Positions 1-10,712 are shown, numbered from the stretch's first letter. The stretch is 64,000 nucleotides of DNA from Blasia pusilla (GCA_050084515.1 CM114275.1:23994001-24058000), one strand, 5' to 3'. The notes: a model not told the origin generated them from the letters alone. Translations and numbers: made by a program.

Positions 1-1951
1 ACTTAGATGAGGGTGACTTTTCCACTATGGCATGCACTTAGGTTCGAGGATATAGTGTGAAGTGCACTCAAACAACTATTAATTCTTTGAGTTGAGCTTG
101 TTTCGTTGGGGGTTAGCCTTGGTAGTGAGTAGAGCTCTTAGCTATGGTGGTTCCCGCACGCTTCGACCTCAATTATTTTGTCTCAATTTTATGTGATTGT
201 AAACGTCTTTTATGATAGCATGTCTTTCATGAATTTCACTTAAAGAACTAACTAGAGTAGATCGATGGTAGTTTCGATCGTGGATCAGTACGATCTGGTT
301 AGGGCTGATTCTGTACTCAGCCGTGGATGTTCATGGCTTGTAGCCTATGTTGCAGGTGTGAATCTGGTGCATGATTGGTTGGGAAAGAAGCGCGTTGCTG
401 AGAGCTTTCCAACGCGCCTTAGATCGCCTTATTTCGGTATGGGAGTTGGAAGTTCTCAAGGATTGAAGATTCAGGTTCTTGTTCGACGGTTTTCTGATGT
501 GTAGAGCTTGGACTGCGGAAGCTCTGTTGAAGTTCATCTAGATTGGGTGAGACATTCCAAGTACTATATGTATTGTGATCTCATGTGAAGATATTTTCTT
601 GAGTATGTGGAGCGTTTCGGATTTCTGTGTGCATGAATCTGGGCAGAAGCGCTGTCGGATTTGCGATTCAGGAGGTGTATGGGCAGCAAGTTTGTTTGAT
701 TTTTAGCTCGGATTACAGGGCTCGGTTGTAGCTGATTTTTTTTGGAGAGATTGCTATGGTTGCCAATTGAATTTTTTGAAAAAGATTCAATTTTGGTTGA
801 GGATTTGTGGAGTAATTGATGATCGAAATTTTGTGGACTAGCTCAAGGTCTGGGTATGGTGGACAGCAGATCGGAGGGGCTGGTTGGTTGGTGATTCGTC
901 CATTCTTGCAGACGCCTATCCTATTGGGGGCGCCCTGGTTGGGCCTCTCTCCATAGCAAAGCATGGCCAAGCGTGGCAAACGGGGCGAACGTGGCATGTC
1001 TCAAGCATTTCTTGGCGTTTTGAAGCTTCGAGGTTACTCCTGGTAGCTCGGGGCGAGTGGGCGTGAGAGGCGGAGTAAAAAGTGAGCATTTCTCGATGTT
1101 TCAAGGCTTCAAGGAAACTCGAGGCAACTCAAGGCAACTCGTGGTAGCTCGGGGTGAGTGGGCTTGAGAGGGGGAGTAAGGAGTAAGCATTTCTCGGCAT
1201 TTTGAGGCTTCGAGGCAACTTGTGGTAGGTCGGGGCGAGTGGGCGTGAGAGGCGGAATAAGGAGTAAGGAGCAAGGAAGCAAGCTTGCTTGCTTGGGCGT
1301 GAGGCTTTTTTTGCAGGATTTGTGAGTTGAGTGTTGCATAACTAGTCACCCATTTTTGGGCTATTCTTCCTGGAAGACGCTTAATTGTTGAGTTCTTAAC
1401 TATGGCAGTATACACACTGGTGTAGCTCATTTGGCGTTGTTCGGAGATGTGTTTGGCGCTTTATGCATCTCGGATTTTTGGTTGATGGACCTCTAGCGCA
1501 GTGTACGATGTAGCCTCTCCATGCAGGGGATATTTTCAGGTGCTGCGAGTCCGACTAGCACGTCATCGACCCGCGGCAGATTTGCTATTGCGTTAGAATT
1601 GTGTGGTGGGTTCTGAGGATTCATGGGGCACCACGTTTGGTGGATTGTGTAACCTTGATTTCCATTTGCGATTGGGGGGTTGTCGTTGGACTTCCTGTGT
1701 TTGGATTCCCTCCATCGTTGCTTCTTGCTTGCGCGGCCATTGTTAGGGTTGACGCTGATTTCCAGAGTAGCCTTACTCCTGTGTGCTACCAACAGTGAGG
1801 TTGGAGTGATGACCAGTAGACCGTGGGAGGCTTCTTGTGATGAAAGGTTAGCTTGCCTACACCCATAGCTAGTAGAGCTAGAATAGTACAGCGACATTGA
1901 CGTCACTTGGTTACTTAGTGGTGGTGATTTGGTGGTGGTGCGGCATCGGCG
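1..1951. other. Non-coding stretch upstream of gypsy gag relic
   Basis: No credible gene is visible. Short open frames on both strands lack family resemblance. By position, directly before a gypsy gag relic on the + strand, this should hold the LTR and leader of that element. I could not find a second LTR copy, a primer-binding site or a target duplication to prove it. A three-unit tandem repeat lies inside it at about 998-1276. Confidence 0.5.
998..1276. repeat. Tandem repeat, about 90-100 bp unit, three copies
   Basis: Three consecutive units begin at about 998, 1085 and 1186. Each opens with AGCATTTCT, continues through a GGCTTCGAGG-like segment, and ends with TCGGGGCGAGTGGGCGTGAG followed by GGAGTAA-like sequence. 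The middle unit is a little longer because its GGCAACTC-like segment is repeated. A short self-complementary AAGCAAGCTTGCTTGCTT segment follows directly. Function unknown; possibly an internal LTR or leader minisatellite. Confidence 0.8.
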
Positions 1952-3230
1952 TTGGTCATCACGGAGCTGTCTGTTGGTCTGGTTGGGGACCGTGGTGCGG
2001 AAAGTGGTGGTTCTACACGGAGTGGATTGAGGTATCGGCTACCTTTTCCACTTCCGATGGTTGATGAAGAGGAGAACAAAGGTGTTTCAAACACCGAGTC
2101 TTCTACGTTGTTATCGAGTATTGCAGCTCCATTGATTTGGGACATGGACGGGATATATAGGGCCATGAAGGGCCCACGAAGATACTCGGGTGCAGTGGGC
2201 ACCATTGAGTTGGAGGACTTCATTTAGGAGTTTGATACGTGGTGTGATGTGCAGATGTTGTGGAACGCCACGTTGTTTACACCCTTCTTGGCTTGGAAGG
2301 GGTTGTTTCAACACTTGGAGGGACCACCCATGGACGATTACCATGAGTTAAGGAAGGACCATGTTGTTGATATTGAGGCATGGAGACAATATTGGTCTCC
2401 AGGCTATGTGTCTATCACCCATAGTGGTATTGGTAGTAGTGCTCCTACTATGCCAGCTAGCCCGACGTTGAGTGGAACTTGTACGAGCCGGAGTAGGGGT
2501 ACCACTCGGGGTACTAGTGGAGGTTCTAGTGCCCCACCATCGTTCAGCTCGGTTGAAGAGTTCTTCAAGAGGTTGAAGAAGAATCAACAGGGAGTGAAGA
2601 CAGAGAAGTTGAGGAGTCTTCAGGAAATTGAGCGAAAGATTGGTGAGAGTCTTCGTGAGGCATACACTCGTATGCGACCCTTGATTTCAGTTAACCCAGG
2701 GTGTGACTGAGGCTTAGGCAGTCCTGTTTTGGTATAGGATCTTGGACAAAGAGTTGCGCCGTAGGGTACGTGATGCGACTCTCATGAGTGATGATTCACC
2801 CACATTGACCCATGTATTTGCTCTATTTGAGAAGATTGAGCTTAACATAGTGGAGGAGAGAGTGGTGACATCCGCATTTAGTAGGGATACAACTACTACT
2901 TCTCGTCTTCAGACATCCACCTCACAATCTCATAGTAGTGGTGTTGGAAGTAGTAGTGGGAGTGGTGGTGGGTATGCACGACCTCAGTCAAGTCCTAGAG
3001 GGACACTTGCGCAGAGACCATTGCCTTCATTTGCTGCCCCGCAGCAAGGATTGTCATGTTAGACATGTGGAGGTGATCATGTTAGGAGGTTTTGTCCCCA
3101 AGAGGATGGGAGATGGACTTTGGAGGATGGGCCTTAGTGGGCCCCAACTAAGTGTGATCATTGCGGGAGACCTGGTCATCCTTAAGAGCATTGCTTTGAT
3201 CTTCATCCAGAGTTGAGATCAGGCCGCGGC
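1952..3230 (+). pseudogene. Ty3/gypsy gag relic (DNMT-gypsy copy 1)
   Basis: This is the capsid/nucleocapsid part of a gypsy polyprotein that packages element RNA. The frame from 1952 runs through a capsid-like region (LFQHLEGPPMDDYHEL at about 2302-2349) with an in-frame stop near 2225. It shifts by one base near 2695 and continues with LDKELRRRVRDATL from 2742, typical of plant gypsy gag. A Ser/Gly/Arg-rich linker follows. Two CCHC zinc knuckles come next: one at about 3058-3096 (its second position is now a stop codon) and one at about 3151-3196 (CDHCGRPGHP, then a stop, then EHC). Stops and the frameshift make it a pseudogene. A parallel gag lies at 22640-23450. Confidence 0.8.
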
Positions 3231-3589
3231 CGTGGTGGAGTAGCTCCGAGAGGTAGAGGTGGTAGGGAGGTAGAGGTGGACCAGTAGTTGGAGAGCCTAC
3301 GGTGGCTACGCCTACCACTACGATAGAGTCAGCTATGGTTGCGAGGATTGAGCCGTTGGAGGAGAAGTTGGCTACTATGGCTGGTATCGAGTATAGAGCA
3401 GGTTAGGGAGTAAGGGCTTTCACCTCTTATGGAGGGGATGATCTCTCTTATATGGCGAGTGCAGCACAGGTTAAGGCATCAGCTCATGTTACGAGAGCCA
3501 CTCGAGGGTCAGAGCCACGTGGTGCTAGTATGGAGTTGGACGCATATAGGGGTGAGGCTGGGAGGCAGGCTAGGCTTCACTAGTCATTC

Positions 3590-4411
3590 TTGTTGTCTGA
3601 GGTGCTTAGGACTCCATCCATGGTTCCTATGCAGCCTATTTTGCCTACAGTGGGGAAAGAGGCATCTACATCGCGTGTAGTTGACACGCATGCAGCATCC
3701 AGTGCAGTATTGCGGATGGCAACTTCAATGTTGGGATCCCCATTGTTTTCGGCCATAGAGCTGAGGGCTTTAGGAGTTGACTTAGCTCTTATATTTAAGC
3801 TAGCTGCTACGTTGTGTGAACATGGGGGTGTTACTCCTACACGTGCTGAGGTGGATGAGAGTGTTGCGGTGGAGCGACCCTCTATGTTAGGTGTAGCATT
3901 GAGTACCACTGCTACTTGGCAGGCAAGATCGGCGAAGACAAATGCATTACCAGCCTGGCCAGCCATTGATCGTGAGAGGTTTACACCTAGTGTATGTATG
4001 TTGGACAAACAGAGTGGGATATTCCGATTGGTGAGTCCTACAAGACAGGTGTATAGACCAGATAGAGTCTTGTTAGACTCTGGTGCCCAACCTTTGATGT
4101 TGGGAAAAGCGGCATGTATTGGTTTGGGTATTCGGAGGTCAAAGGTTCAGCCTTGCCCATTTCAGATTCAAACATCACTTGGAGGATCCAATGATAGGTC
4201 TCAATTCATGACACGAGAGAAGTTGTGTGTACAGTTGAGACCAGATCATGCGGCTGATAGATCACGATTGGGAGTACTTGTAGTGGTGACATCCCCCGAG
4301 TCGTATGATGTACTAGTTGGAGGAGCAGTATTGTACCTGATGGGTTTTCAGATGGACTACAGGATTGAGACAGCGTTTTATAGACTGGTTGGCAGTCCAG
4401 GTGACGTATGA
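3590..4411 (+). pseudogene. Gypsy aspartic protease region (copy 1)
   Basis: An open frame of 273 codons that corresponds to the gag-protease linker and retropepsin of a gypsy polyprotein. The protease cleaves the polyprotein. The active-site motif is clear: VLLDSGAQPLMLGKA at about 4067-4111, with the catalytic Asp codon at 4076-4078. A downstream YDVLVGGAVLYLMGF segment fits the ILG-type flap and C-terminal motif. The frame ends at TGA 4409-4411. That TGA overlaps the ATG of the next open frame (ATGA, 4408-4411), which leads into the methyltransferase domain. The same segment recurs at 24468-24857. The upstream 3230-3590 stretch is frameshifted linker. No product is expected because the surrounding polyprotein is broken. 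Confidence 0.75.
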
Positions 4412-5358
4412 GCGAGGTTCCTGTCAGATTTATTTATGGGGCTCGACCACGAGGGTCTTCCCCAACAGTGTTAGCATTTGTGGTGGGTTTTAGTGGAGTA
4501 GTCACTTGGCCAGGAGACTTTTTGGAGGGTAATCTTTCTGCTATGGATTCTCCTGTGCATGAGGAGGTAGAGGAGGTCCCTAGTTTTGCAGCAGTGGCAT
4601 CCTCATCGTTGGATGTGCCACTTTGGAGTTCGGGCGGTGCACTACAGTAGGAGGCTGATGGCCTCGTGTAAGAGGCTTGGTGTGAGGCTATTATACCTCA
4701 CGAGGAAGCGGAGGCCCCACGGCGCACTCCTACTTCTGGTCCAGTTGGGTTTTCCTCTTTGGATACTACACCCATTGTATGGCAGTATCCGCCGGAGGGC
4801 ATTTGTGTGTTAGATCTTTTTGGTGGGATTTGCACTGGTTTGGTTGTAGTGTTGCACTCCGATATTGTATATGTGGAGCGTGATGAGACGGCCTAAAGAG
4901 TCTCATCCCAACATATTGGTCAATTGATGTGGAGATATCCTGAGTTGTTGCCGCCATCAACTATTCGTGGGTACCAGCGTGCTGTGCCGTCACACATTGC
5001 ATTGTTGGGGGCGCAAGACCTTTACAGGGTCGGTCCTGTGGATTTGGTGATTGCTAGATGGCCATGTCAAGGTCACACACGCGCTGGTCGTGGTGAGGGA
5101 TTACACGACCCTAGGTCTCGATAGTTTTGCGAGATGTAACAAGTGTTCTCATATCTTCAGGTTTATCAGGCACGTGCTCCAGATTACATTATGGAGAATG
5201 TTCCATTGTTGGGTGACACTCAGACCCGAATGATGGCGAGTGTTCATGAGGTGCGGTCTTGGATTGGACCAGCGATGTTGTTGGATGCAGCGCGAGTTGC
5301 CTCGCATGCACATCGTCCACGCTTGTGGTGGAAAAACTTGTCGCCTAGGGAGGTTCGT
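4408..5358 (+). pseudogene. Retrotransposon-borne C5-cytosine DNA methyltransferase (copy 1, truncated)
   Basis: One continuous frame from the ATG at 4408, with a linker followed by a cytosine-5 methyltransferase domain. Motif I (SAM binding) is VLDLFGGICTG at about 4807-4839. A motif-II-like YVERDE lies near 4870. Motif IV is DLVIARWPCQGHTRAG, with the catalytic Cys codon at 5065-5067. Motif VI is MENV at 5191-5202. A motif-VIII-like AHRPRLWW lies near 5310-5333. The order I-IV-VI-VIII is canonical, not the permuted order of plant DRM enzymes. The FGG-I-TG signature recalls DNMT3-type motif I, but that assignment is tentative. There are in-frame stops in the upstream linker and after about codons 162, 238 and 243. 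The frame is cut at about 5358 by a palindromic repeat, so the C-terminal motifs are missing. The second copy at 24863-26120 keeps them. Confidence 0.85.
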
Positions 5359-5387
5359 TGCAACTCGTGGGAATCCGACGGGTTTTA
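5359..5387. repeat. Palindromic repeat unit at the gypsy break
   Basis: One diverged copy of the palindrome family (arms resembling GCAACTCGTGGGA and TCCGACGGGTT). It starts immediately after the last recognisable methyltransferase codon. It therefore marks the junction between gypsy copy 1 and element X copy 1. Confidence 0.7.
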
Positions 5388-6239
5388 AAATAAACAGTCT
5401 GTGTACATAGACGATCACAATCGACATGACCAAAAACGATATTGAGCAAAAGTTTACGAACACCATCATCGTTCAAAAAAATCTTGGTCTTGTTACATGC
5501 GAAGGGAGCTTGAAACACTTTTCATTTGATATATTCTATGAATTCTTCTACCTCGTCATCAAATAAATCCCCACTCCAAAACGCTGCACTCAAGCTGGAT
5601 CCTTGAGTTCTTTGAACTCACTCGTCATCGTCCGAGAGCTCTTCTAGAATTACAGTCGGTCTTGCCCTTTTGATTTTCAGAATCGTGGGAAGTGAGGATG
5701 GCGTCACTACCAATGGTGGGTCTAGAACCAAAGCTCTCGGCTTCGGAGGAGAGTTGTACGCCCCAACTAGCCTGTCGTTATCTGCCTTTGCCTCTTTGCA
5801 AAGGTCAAACAGTTTGTGCCTTCCCTCAAGGCAGAGAATGTTCCTCCCACTCTCCCAGCCACCTCTAATACTCGCCCCCCGATAGGCCCACTAAGTCGAA
5901 CACCAAGTCACCCGGCCTTGAGCAGAGCTTGATGAGCGTTTGCATCAAGGTTGTAAACTTTTCCCTTCCTCCAAGTAAGGGGGTACCGTCTTGCATGTAA
6001 ATTCGAGGGGGGGAATTTCATAAAATTTCTAAGCTGTACCCATCGGAGCATAGATCCACTGGATCCATGCTAGGATGTTAGTGATAACAAGTATTAGTGA
6101 CTTTTTTTGCCATGAGCAACCCGTCTGAAGGTGACAAGTGGCTGGCTTAGAGCACCCCATGGTTGGCTAACAGCAATCCCTCGCTTTCAGACATGTTGCA
6201 TCATTCCAGAAAAATAAGGAAAAAGCATAAGCACTTGGA
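5388..6239. other. No recognised gene; left flank of element X copy 1
   Basis: Mixed-composition sequence without a supportable reading frame. The minus strand has short acidic stretches that may continue the leftward X gene, but stops prevent any claim. Diverged palindrome units begin to appear again from about 6240. Confidence 0.4.
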
Positions 6240-6400
6240 ACCAATCGGGTTCCGGCGGGTTGCATTCACCCAATGGAGACTTGCGGTAAATTTGCAACCC
6301 GTCGCTTTCGAACAGATTGCACCACCGAAGTCTCCAACTGAGACAATCTGAGGGGTTCCATGCAGAGATGTAACCCGTCAGAGCAAGACAATTTGGATAT
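6240..6400. repeat. Palindrome units, small cluster
   Basis: Three to four diverged copies of the CAACCCGTCGGA / TCCGACGGGTTG palindrome (for example at about 6240-6266, 6295-6322 and 6375-6395). They lie at the 3' end of the leftward X gene. The open frame at its end reads through them, so the C-terminal peptides there are probably repeat-derived. Confidence 0.65.
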
Positions 6401-8175
6401 GGATTTAGAGCCCTTACCCGTATTTGACTCGTCGCGGATCGCACTGGGTACTCGTTCTTGATGACCCACGATTGCGCCGTCCTCCACTTCAGCGGCCTCT
6501 TGACGATCGTCCTCGCTCCCTCCAATCAAAAACAAGAAACAGCCCCTGTCACTGAGATAAGCGTTTGCAAAGGAAAGCATGAGCGCAATCTTGTCATAAG
6601 AAAGAGGGACATTCGTGTCAAGGACACCGTCGGATAGGTTCTCATCCCACAAGCGCAACCCCAAGGGCAAATCAGCGATGAGGAGATCCACCGCCACCTC
6701 CTCGACCTCCCCATGGACCGTCCTGGGAGCATGGCATTTTCGTTGAAGCTTCCGTTTGAGCGTTGTCAATTTGTCGATGGCAGGTGTCGACACTTAGGAA
6801 CTGAAACTTTCCAGCTCATTCGGAAGATTCGTGCGGTGAATAATGACGCTTGTCCGGGTCGTTGTTTCTCTATGTCTTCCCAAGGATGATGGATTGTATT
6901 CCACATCCTGGTCTGCTCCGTGGTACAACCCTGGTGCCTCTCGCTTCCGCTTCTCCAGAGTCTGCGGTCAGCCTGTTGGGGTCTCTATTACCTCAGATTC
7001 TGATGGAGTTTTTTTTGCGGAGGACCCGGTCCGACCCTCTCTGTCCGCTCGCTAAGATGATTCCGCCTCACGCCTTGAATTGTGAGCCTCTCTTTGGGAA
7101 GACTCGACCTCGAAATTCTTTGATGCCCTCGCCTTGGCTCTGAGACCCGACGTAGATTTTTCCTTGGCGGTGACAACTTTGGACACCAACTTCGCTGTCT
7201 CGTGGGCTTCCTCCTCTGCATCTCCTTCAAAAAAATTTCTTCAAGCTGCACGAAATTGGGGATGTCTTCCCTACCTGCGGCCACTGCATCATAGAGCAGG
7301 CGTAGATTTTTCTTGGTTATGTCCTTAGAGTCGTTGAAGTCCAGCCAGATCGAGAAATTGTCCACCTCCCAATCGGACATGCTTTGAGCCATCTCCATGT
7401 CGTACATGGAAAATGTCTCTCCATTAGGCCGAGAAGCCAACAATTTGCAGGCTGCCGATATTTTTCGCCATGTACCTGCATTCTTAGAATGGATGAGGTA
7501 CCTGAACACCATAAGTTGGGCAACTGTTAGTCGAGATGCATGGTCCGCCTGCTCCTGAAGATCTCGCTTTTTCTTTGCAAAATCCCTTTTCTTCGCCTCT
7601 ATGTCTTCATCAAGGTCTGCCTGAGGGAGAATGCGATCCTTGAACATCACCTTGAAGCCGGGATTTTTTATGGGCTTGTCCTACATCTCATCCACCCAAA
7701 CTTCAAAATCTTCAGCACTCACAAGGTTTTCTTCCTCCGGAAGTGGCTCTATTTGTTTCAGCTCCGCTTGGAGACCCACGAGCATGGACTACCCGAGAAG
7801 CCGCAACGCATCCCAGAATGACCATTCACGGAGCGAGTGGGAGAGCACTCGATCAGAGACACCTGGAGGATGGTGTGCCGCCCTCTTTTGGGCCGTTGTG
7901 CCCAAAGGACTGATTTTCATTAGTCGAATTCTCCTTAATTCCGAAATTCTAGACAAGCCAAATCCATGGAAACGATCGAGAGACACTTTCTCCCCAATCC
8001 GGCCTTACAGATTTTCATCCCTCTTCCGCTGGCGCTTGATTATCGCCTTCTGCTCCTTGTAGAAATCGGGGCCAAGTTCGGGGTTGAGAATGGCGATGTA
8101 GCGCTGCATCTTGCTTGGAGTGTACTTCGTAGCTGCAGATACTACAAATTAGATGAATTCAGCACGCTTAGACAT
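6266..8175 (-). pseudogene. Leftward gene of element X, C-terminal part; possible methyltransferase-like fold
   Basis: On the minus strand a coherent protein runs leftward from ATG 8175-8173 (MSKRAEFI). It passes through YTPSKMQRYIAILNPELGP, a basic coiled-coil-like stretch (DIEAKKRDFAKKKRDLQEQ, about 7530-7600) and a charged helical region. It ends in a domain at about 6540-6793. That domain has VDLLIADLPLGLRLWDE, then CFLFLIGG, which resembles strand 4 (D/N-P-P-Y position) and strand 5 of SAM-dependent methyltransferases. The catalytic-type motif is not canonical (DLPL instead of DPPY). There are a few in-frame stops, for example after residue 8 and near 6795. I do not recognise the family. 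Coding sense is supported by the long readable frame and by upstream continuation at 8240-8470. Confidence 0.45.
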
Positions 8176-8239
8176 AAACACTTTCTCCCTCCGCTCTAGC
8201 TAAAATGAAGCGCTCTTGTTGGCGGCCTGTAGCTTCGAC

Positions 8240-8470
8240 TAGCAAAGGATTGTCACGGCCGCATCTTGGGAAATAAAAGTATTTTCCCAAGTCTTTTTTT
8301 TAATTTGAGCCCCGTTTCCATTTTATTTACAAGGGCGTCGCCCAGGAACCCCTTGTACTCTGTTGGGTGCGTCGTTAGCACTTTCTTCACCCAATCGCAA
8401 TCCTAGATCCAATGGTGGGTGAAATTCCCCTCGGATACAATCCTACACATCCAAACTCAATATAAGAAAT
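8240..8470 (-). pseudogene. Further coding-like segment of the leftward X gene
   Basis: The minus strand reads MCRIVSEGNFTHHW, one stop, then DWVKKVLTTHPTEYKGFLGD and on for about 30 more residues. This fits an upstream exon or segment of the gene that continues at 8175. Family unknown. It lies between two coding-like parts and next to the palindrome array at 8490-9200, which may occupy an intron. Confidence 0.35.
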
Positions 8471-8489
8471 TTTGCAAGCTACATGGGTT

Positions 8490-9200
8490 CTTGCAACCCG
8501 TTGGACTCTGACACTTTGTCACAGCTCATGGTCGGAATGGTAGCTATGAGCTAAATTTTGCAACCCATCGGAGTCCGACGGATTGCATTCAAATTTGTGA
8601 TTGCCTCGTTTCAACTTGTCAGGCTTTGACGGGTTTTCAGATAATTTTTCTTCCTAGACTGGTCGCCGCAATAAAAGTGAACATATCAACCCGTCAGAGT
8701 CCAACAAGTTTCGCAATTTCAATTAAAACTACAATTTGACGCCAAAAATCAAGCTCACGTACTCCGATCACCTTCTTGCGCCAGCGAATGCAACCTGTCG
8801 GACTCCGACAAGTTGCTTTCGGCAAAAAACACCCTAAAAACATCGGCTTGTCAAGCAACTCGTCGGACTCCGACGATTTGCTTTTGGCCAAAACATCCTA
8901 AAAAACGGGGCCATTCCAACAACTCCTCGGAGTCCAACAAGTTGCCTTCTGCGAGAAACATCCTAAAATAGCGACCAATCAAACAACTTGTCGGACTCTA
9001 ACGTGTTGCTTTCGGCCAAAAACATCCAAAAATAGCGGCATGTCGAGCAACTTGTCGGACTGTGACGAGTTGCTTTCTGCCAAAACCTTCCTAAAATTGT
9101 CATCAGTCGAGCAACTCGTCAGACTCCGACGAGTTGCTCTCGGCCAAAAATATCCAGAAAATAGCGGCGAGTCAAACAACTCTTTGGAGTTCGACGGTTT
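8490..9200. repeat. Palindromic repeat array A, period about 60 bp
   Basis: Roughly ten copies of a palindrome with arms CAACTCGTCGGA and TCCGACGAGTTG around one central base. From about 8690 on they are separated by a conserved spacer resembling CTTTCGGCCAAAAACATCC. Both palindrome and spacer are reiterated, so this part is a tandem array rather than scattered copies. Individual units are variably decayed. Many short peptides read from this stretch, with SDELL or SDGLH-like text, are artefacts of the repeat. Confidence 0.85.
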
Positions 9201-9259
9201 GCAACAAGAGGTAACTAACGTGTTCATAGCAGGCATGGCCATCTCCACTGTCGCCATCT

Positions 9260-10373
9260 GATGAGGGTATGGATGTAGCACGACAGCCTTCACGCAAAAA
9301 TGCACCTCCAATGAGTTTGGGCGCTCCTCTACAAACTAAGTCCAGGCCATGAACGTGTGGTTTCCATCCCAGATGAAGAAATACAAGTTCTGCATCCAGT
9401 TGAATTCCGTCCCCTCAATCATCCTTCTGAATTCCTAATCTCTCATCCTCGAGAATGCATAACCTGCACTTGGGTTCCATGTTTATCGTAAGGCTGAAAA
9501 TAGAACGGAGCCAAGTTGTCGATGTAGGATGCCGTCGCTGCCGATTGTTTCACGTTTGCAATATCCTTGTCAGACTGAATTTTGCGGACGTTCTCCATTG
9601 TCCACAATCGGCAAAGTGCAATTCTCGGGGGTTCTTGCCCTCCATCAATGCTATATGCTTTACCACCTGTCACAACAGGGACAAGATCAACAAACTACAC
9701 TGAATTGCCAATGAATTGCAAGATGGGCCTCCAAAAAACTCAAAGAACAAAGATGGCATTTTCGTGCTCAAAGATTGGGTCGGTATCTTGGCCCGACAAC
9801 TACTCTCGGACAGCAGTTGGAAAGTCCACAAGAACCACATTGATCCGATAGAGCTCGATTTCTCCGGCCGGGCTAAGACACGAAGAAGACCGCTCTCCTC
9901 CTTCAACAACAATGTCCACCATCTCCACGCTGGCGGTCCTCATGACCTCATCGTCACTTGAAGTTCGGACATTTCCGCTAAATTGATAATGTCCTTGGAC
10001 TTCATCAGGGACATTTCCTGCATCTCAACACTTTCGGTTGGACGGGTAGGGCTTTCTTCAATGGCAATCTACTTTTCCCTTCGAGCTTTTGCTCTCCTTA
10101 CCGACGCGTCCAGACGCTTCTTTTCACGCTTTTCCTCGGCGATCATTTCTTCAAGACTTGCGACACCTCAGCCTATGAGTTTTGTCTTTCGAGCGCCTCC
10201 TCAATACGTTTTGCAAGAAGCTCCTACATGTGCATATTTGCTTCCCTTTTGCGCTCCTCGATGTCTTGCGGCCTTATGTCATTGGCCAAATGAGGCATTG
10301 GAGATGGTGACGCATGAGTCCACAAGTTGAGAGTGATGCTCCCAACCTTGCTTGCTTGAGTTTTTTTCCTCGT
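9260..10373 (-). pseudogene. Leftward gene of element X, N-terminal part (copy 1)
   Basis: The minus strand starts at MTRKKTQASKVGSI (ATG at about 10373) and continues with LANDIRPQDIEERKREANM, a long charged helical region. After frameshifts come TMENVRKIQSDKDIA and APFYFQPYDKHGTQ at about 9480-9600. A second copy at 15250-16506 has the same order of segments (MTRKKTQATKVGSI, LANEIRQQEIEERGREAYM, FYVQPYDEHGTQ). Conservation at protein level between two diverged copies argues for a formerly real protein. No family is recognised. It may join the 8470-6266 segments as one long leftward gene. Confidence 0.5.
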
Positions 10374-10698
10374 CATTGTTCGAAAATGCCTCCTATGGAC
10401 AAGGAAATTGCTTTCTTGTGCACGTTGAGTCGCCTCGAGGAGTCGCCTTGGCGAGTCGCCCCGAGGAGTCTCCTTGATAAGTCGCCTCGAGAAGTCACCT
10501 TGCTGATGTCGCGATGAGTCGCCTTGATGAGTCGCTCGAATCATCTTGCGATCGTTCGCTAGAATCATCTCGCGACCGTTCGCTCGAATCGTCTCGCGAT
10601 GAGTCGCCATGTAAAGCGCCCCTTGGTATCTGGTCAGCTGCTACGCAGCAGAGAAATTGATTTCGTGAAACAAAAACTGGAAATCAGCAAACCCTCAC

Positions 10699-10712
10699 CT
10701 TTTTATACTTTT
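10699..10712 (-). promoter_or_regulatory. Putative TATA box of leftward X gene (copy 1)
   Basis: The minus strand reads AAAAGTATAAAAAG, about 325 nt upstream of the MTRKK start. The corresponding place in copy 2 (16823-16837) has AAAATGTATAAAAGG. Conservation at the same place in both copies supports a core promoter element. Confidence 0.5.

Noticed and set aside
4798-5358. A host DRM or CMT methyltransferase gene fragment
   Set aside because: The motif order is not the permuted DRM order. No chromodomain or BAH is seen, and both copies lie between gypsy protease and gypsy sequence.
8679-9311. Open frames on both strands with SDELL, SDGLH or NPSESD-like peptides
   Set aside because: They are translations of the palindromic repeat units and appear wherever the arrays lie, in any frame.
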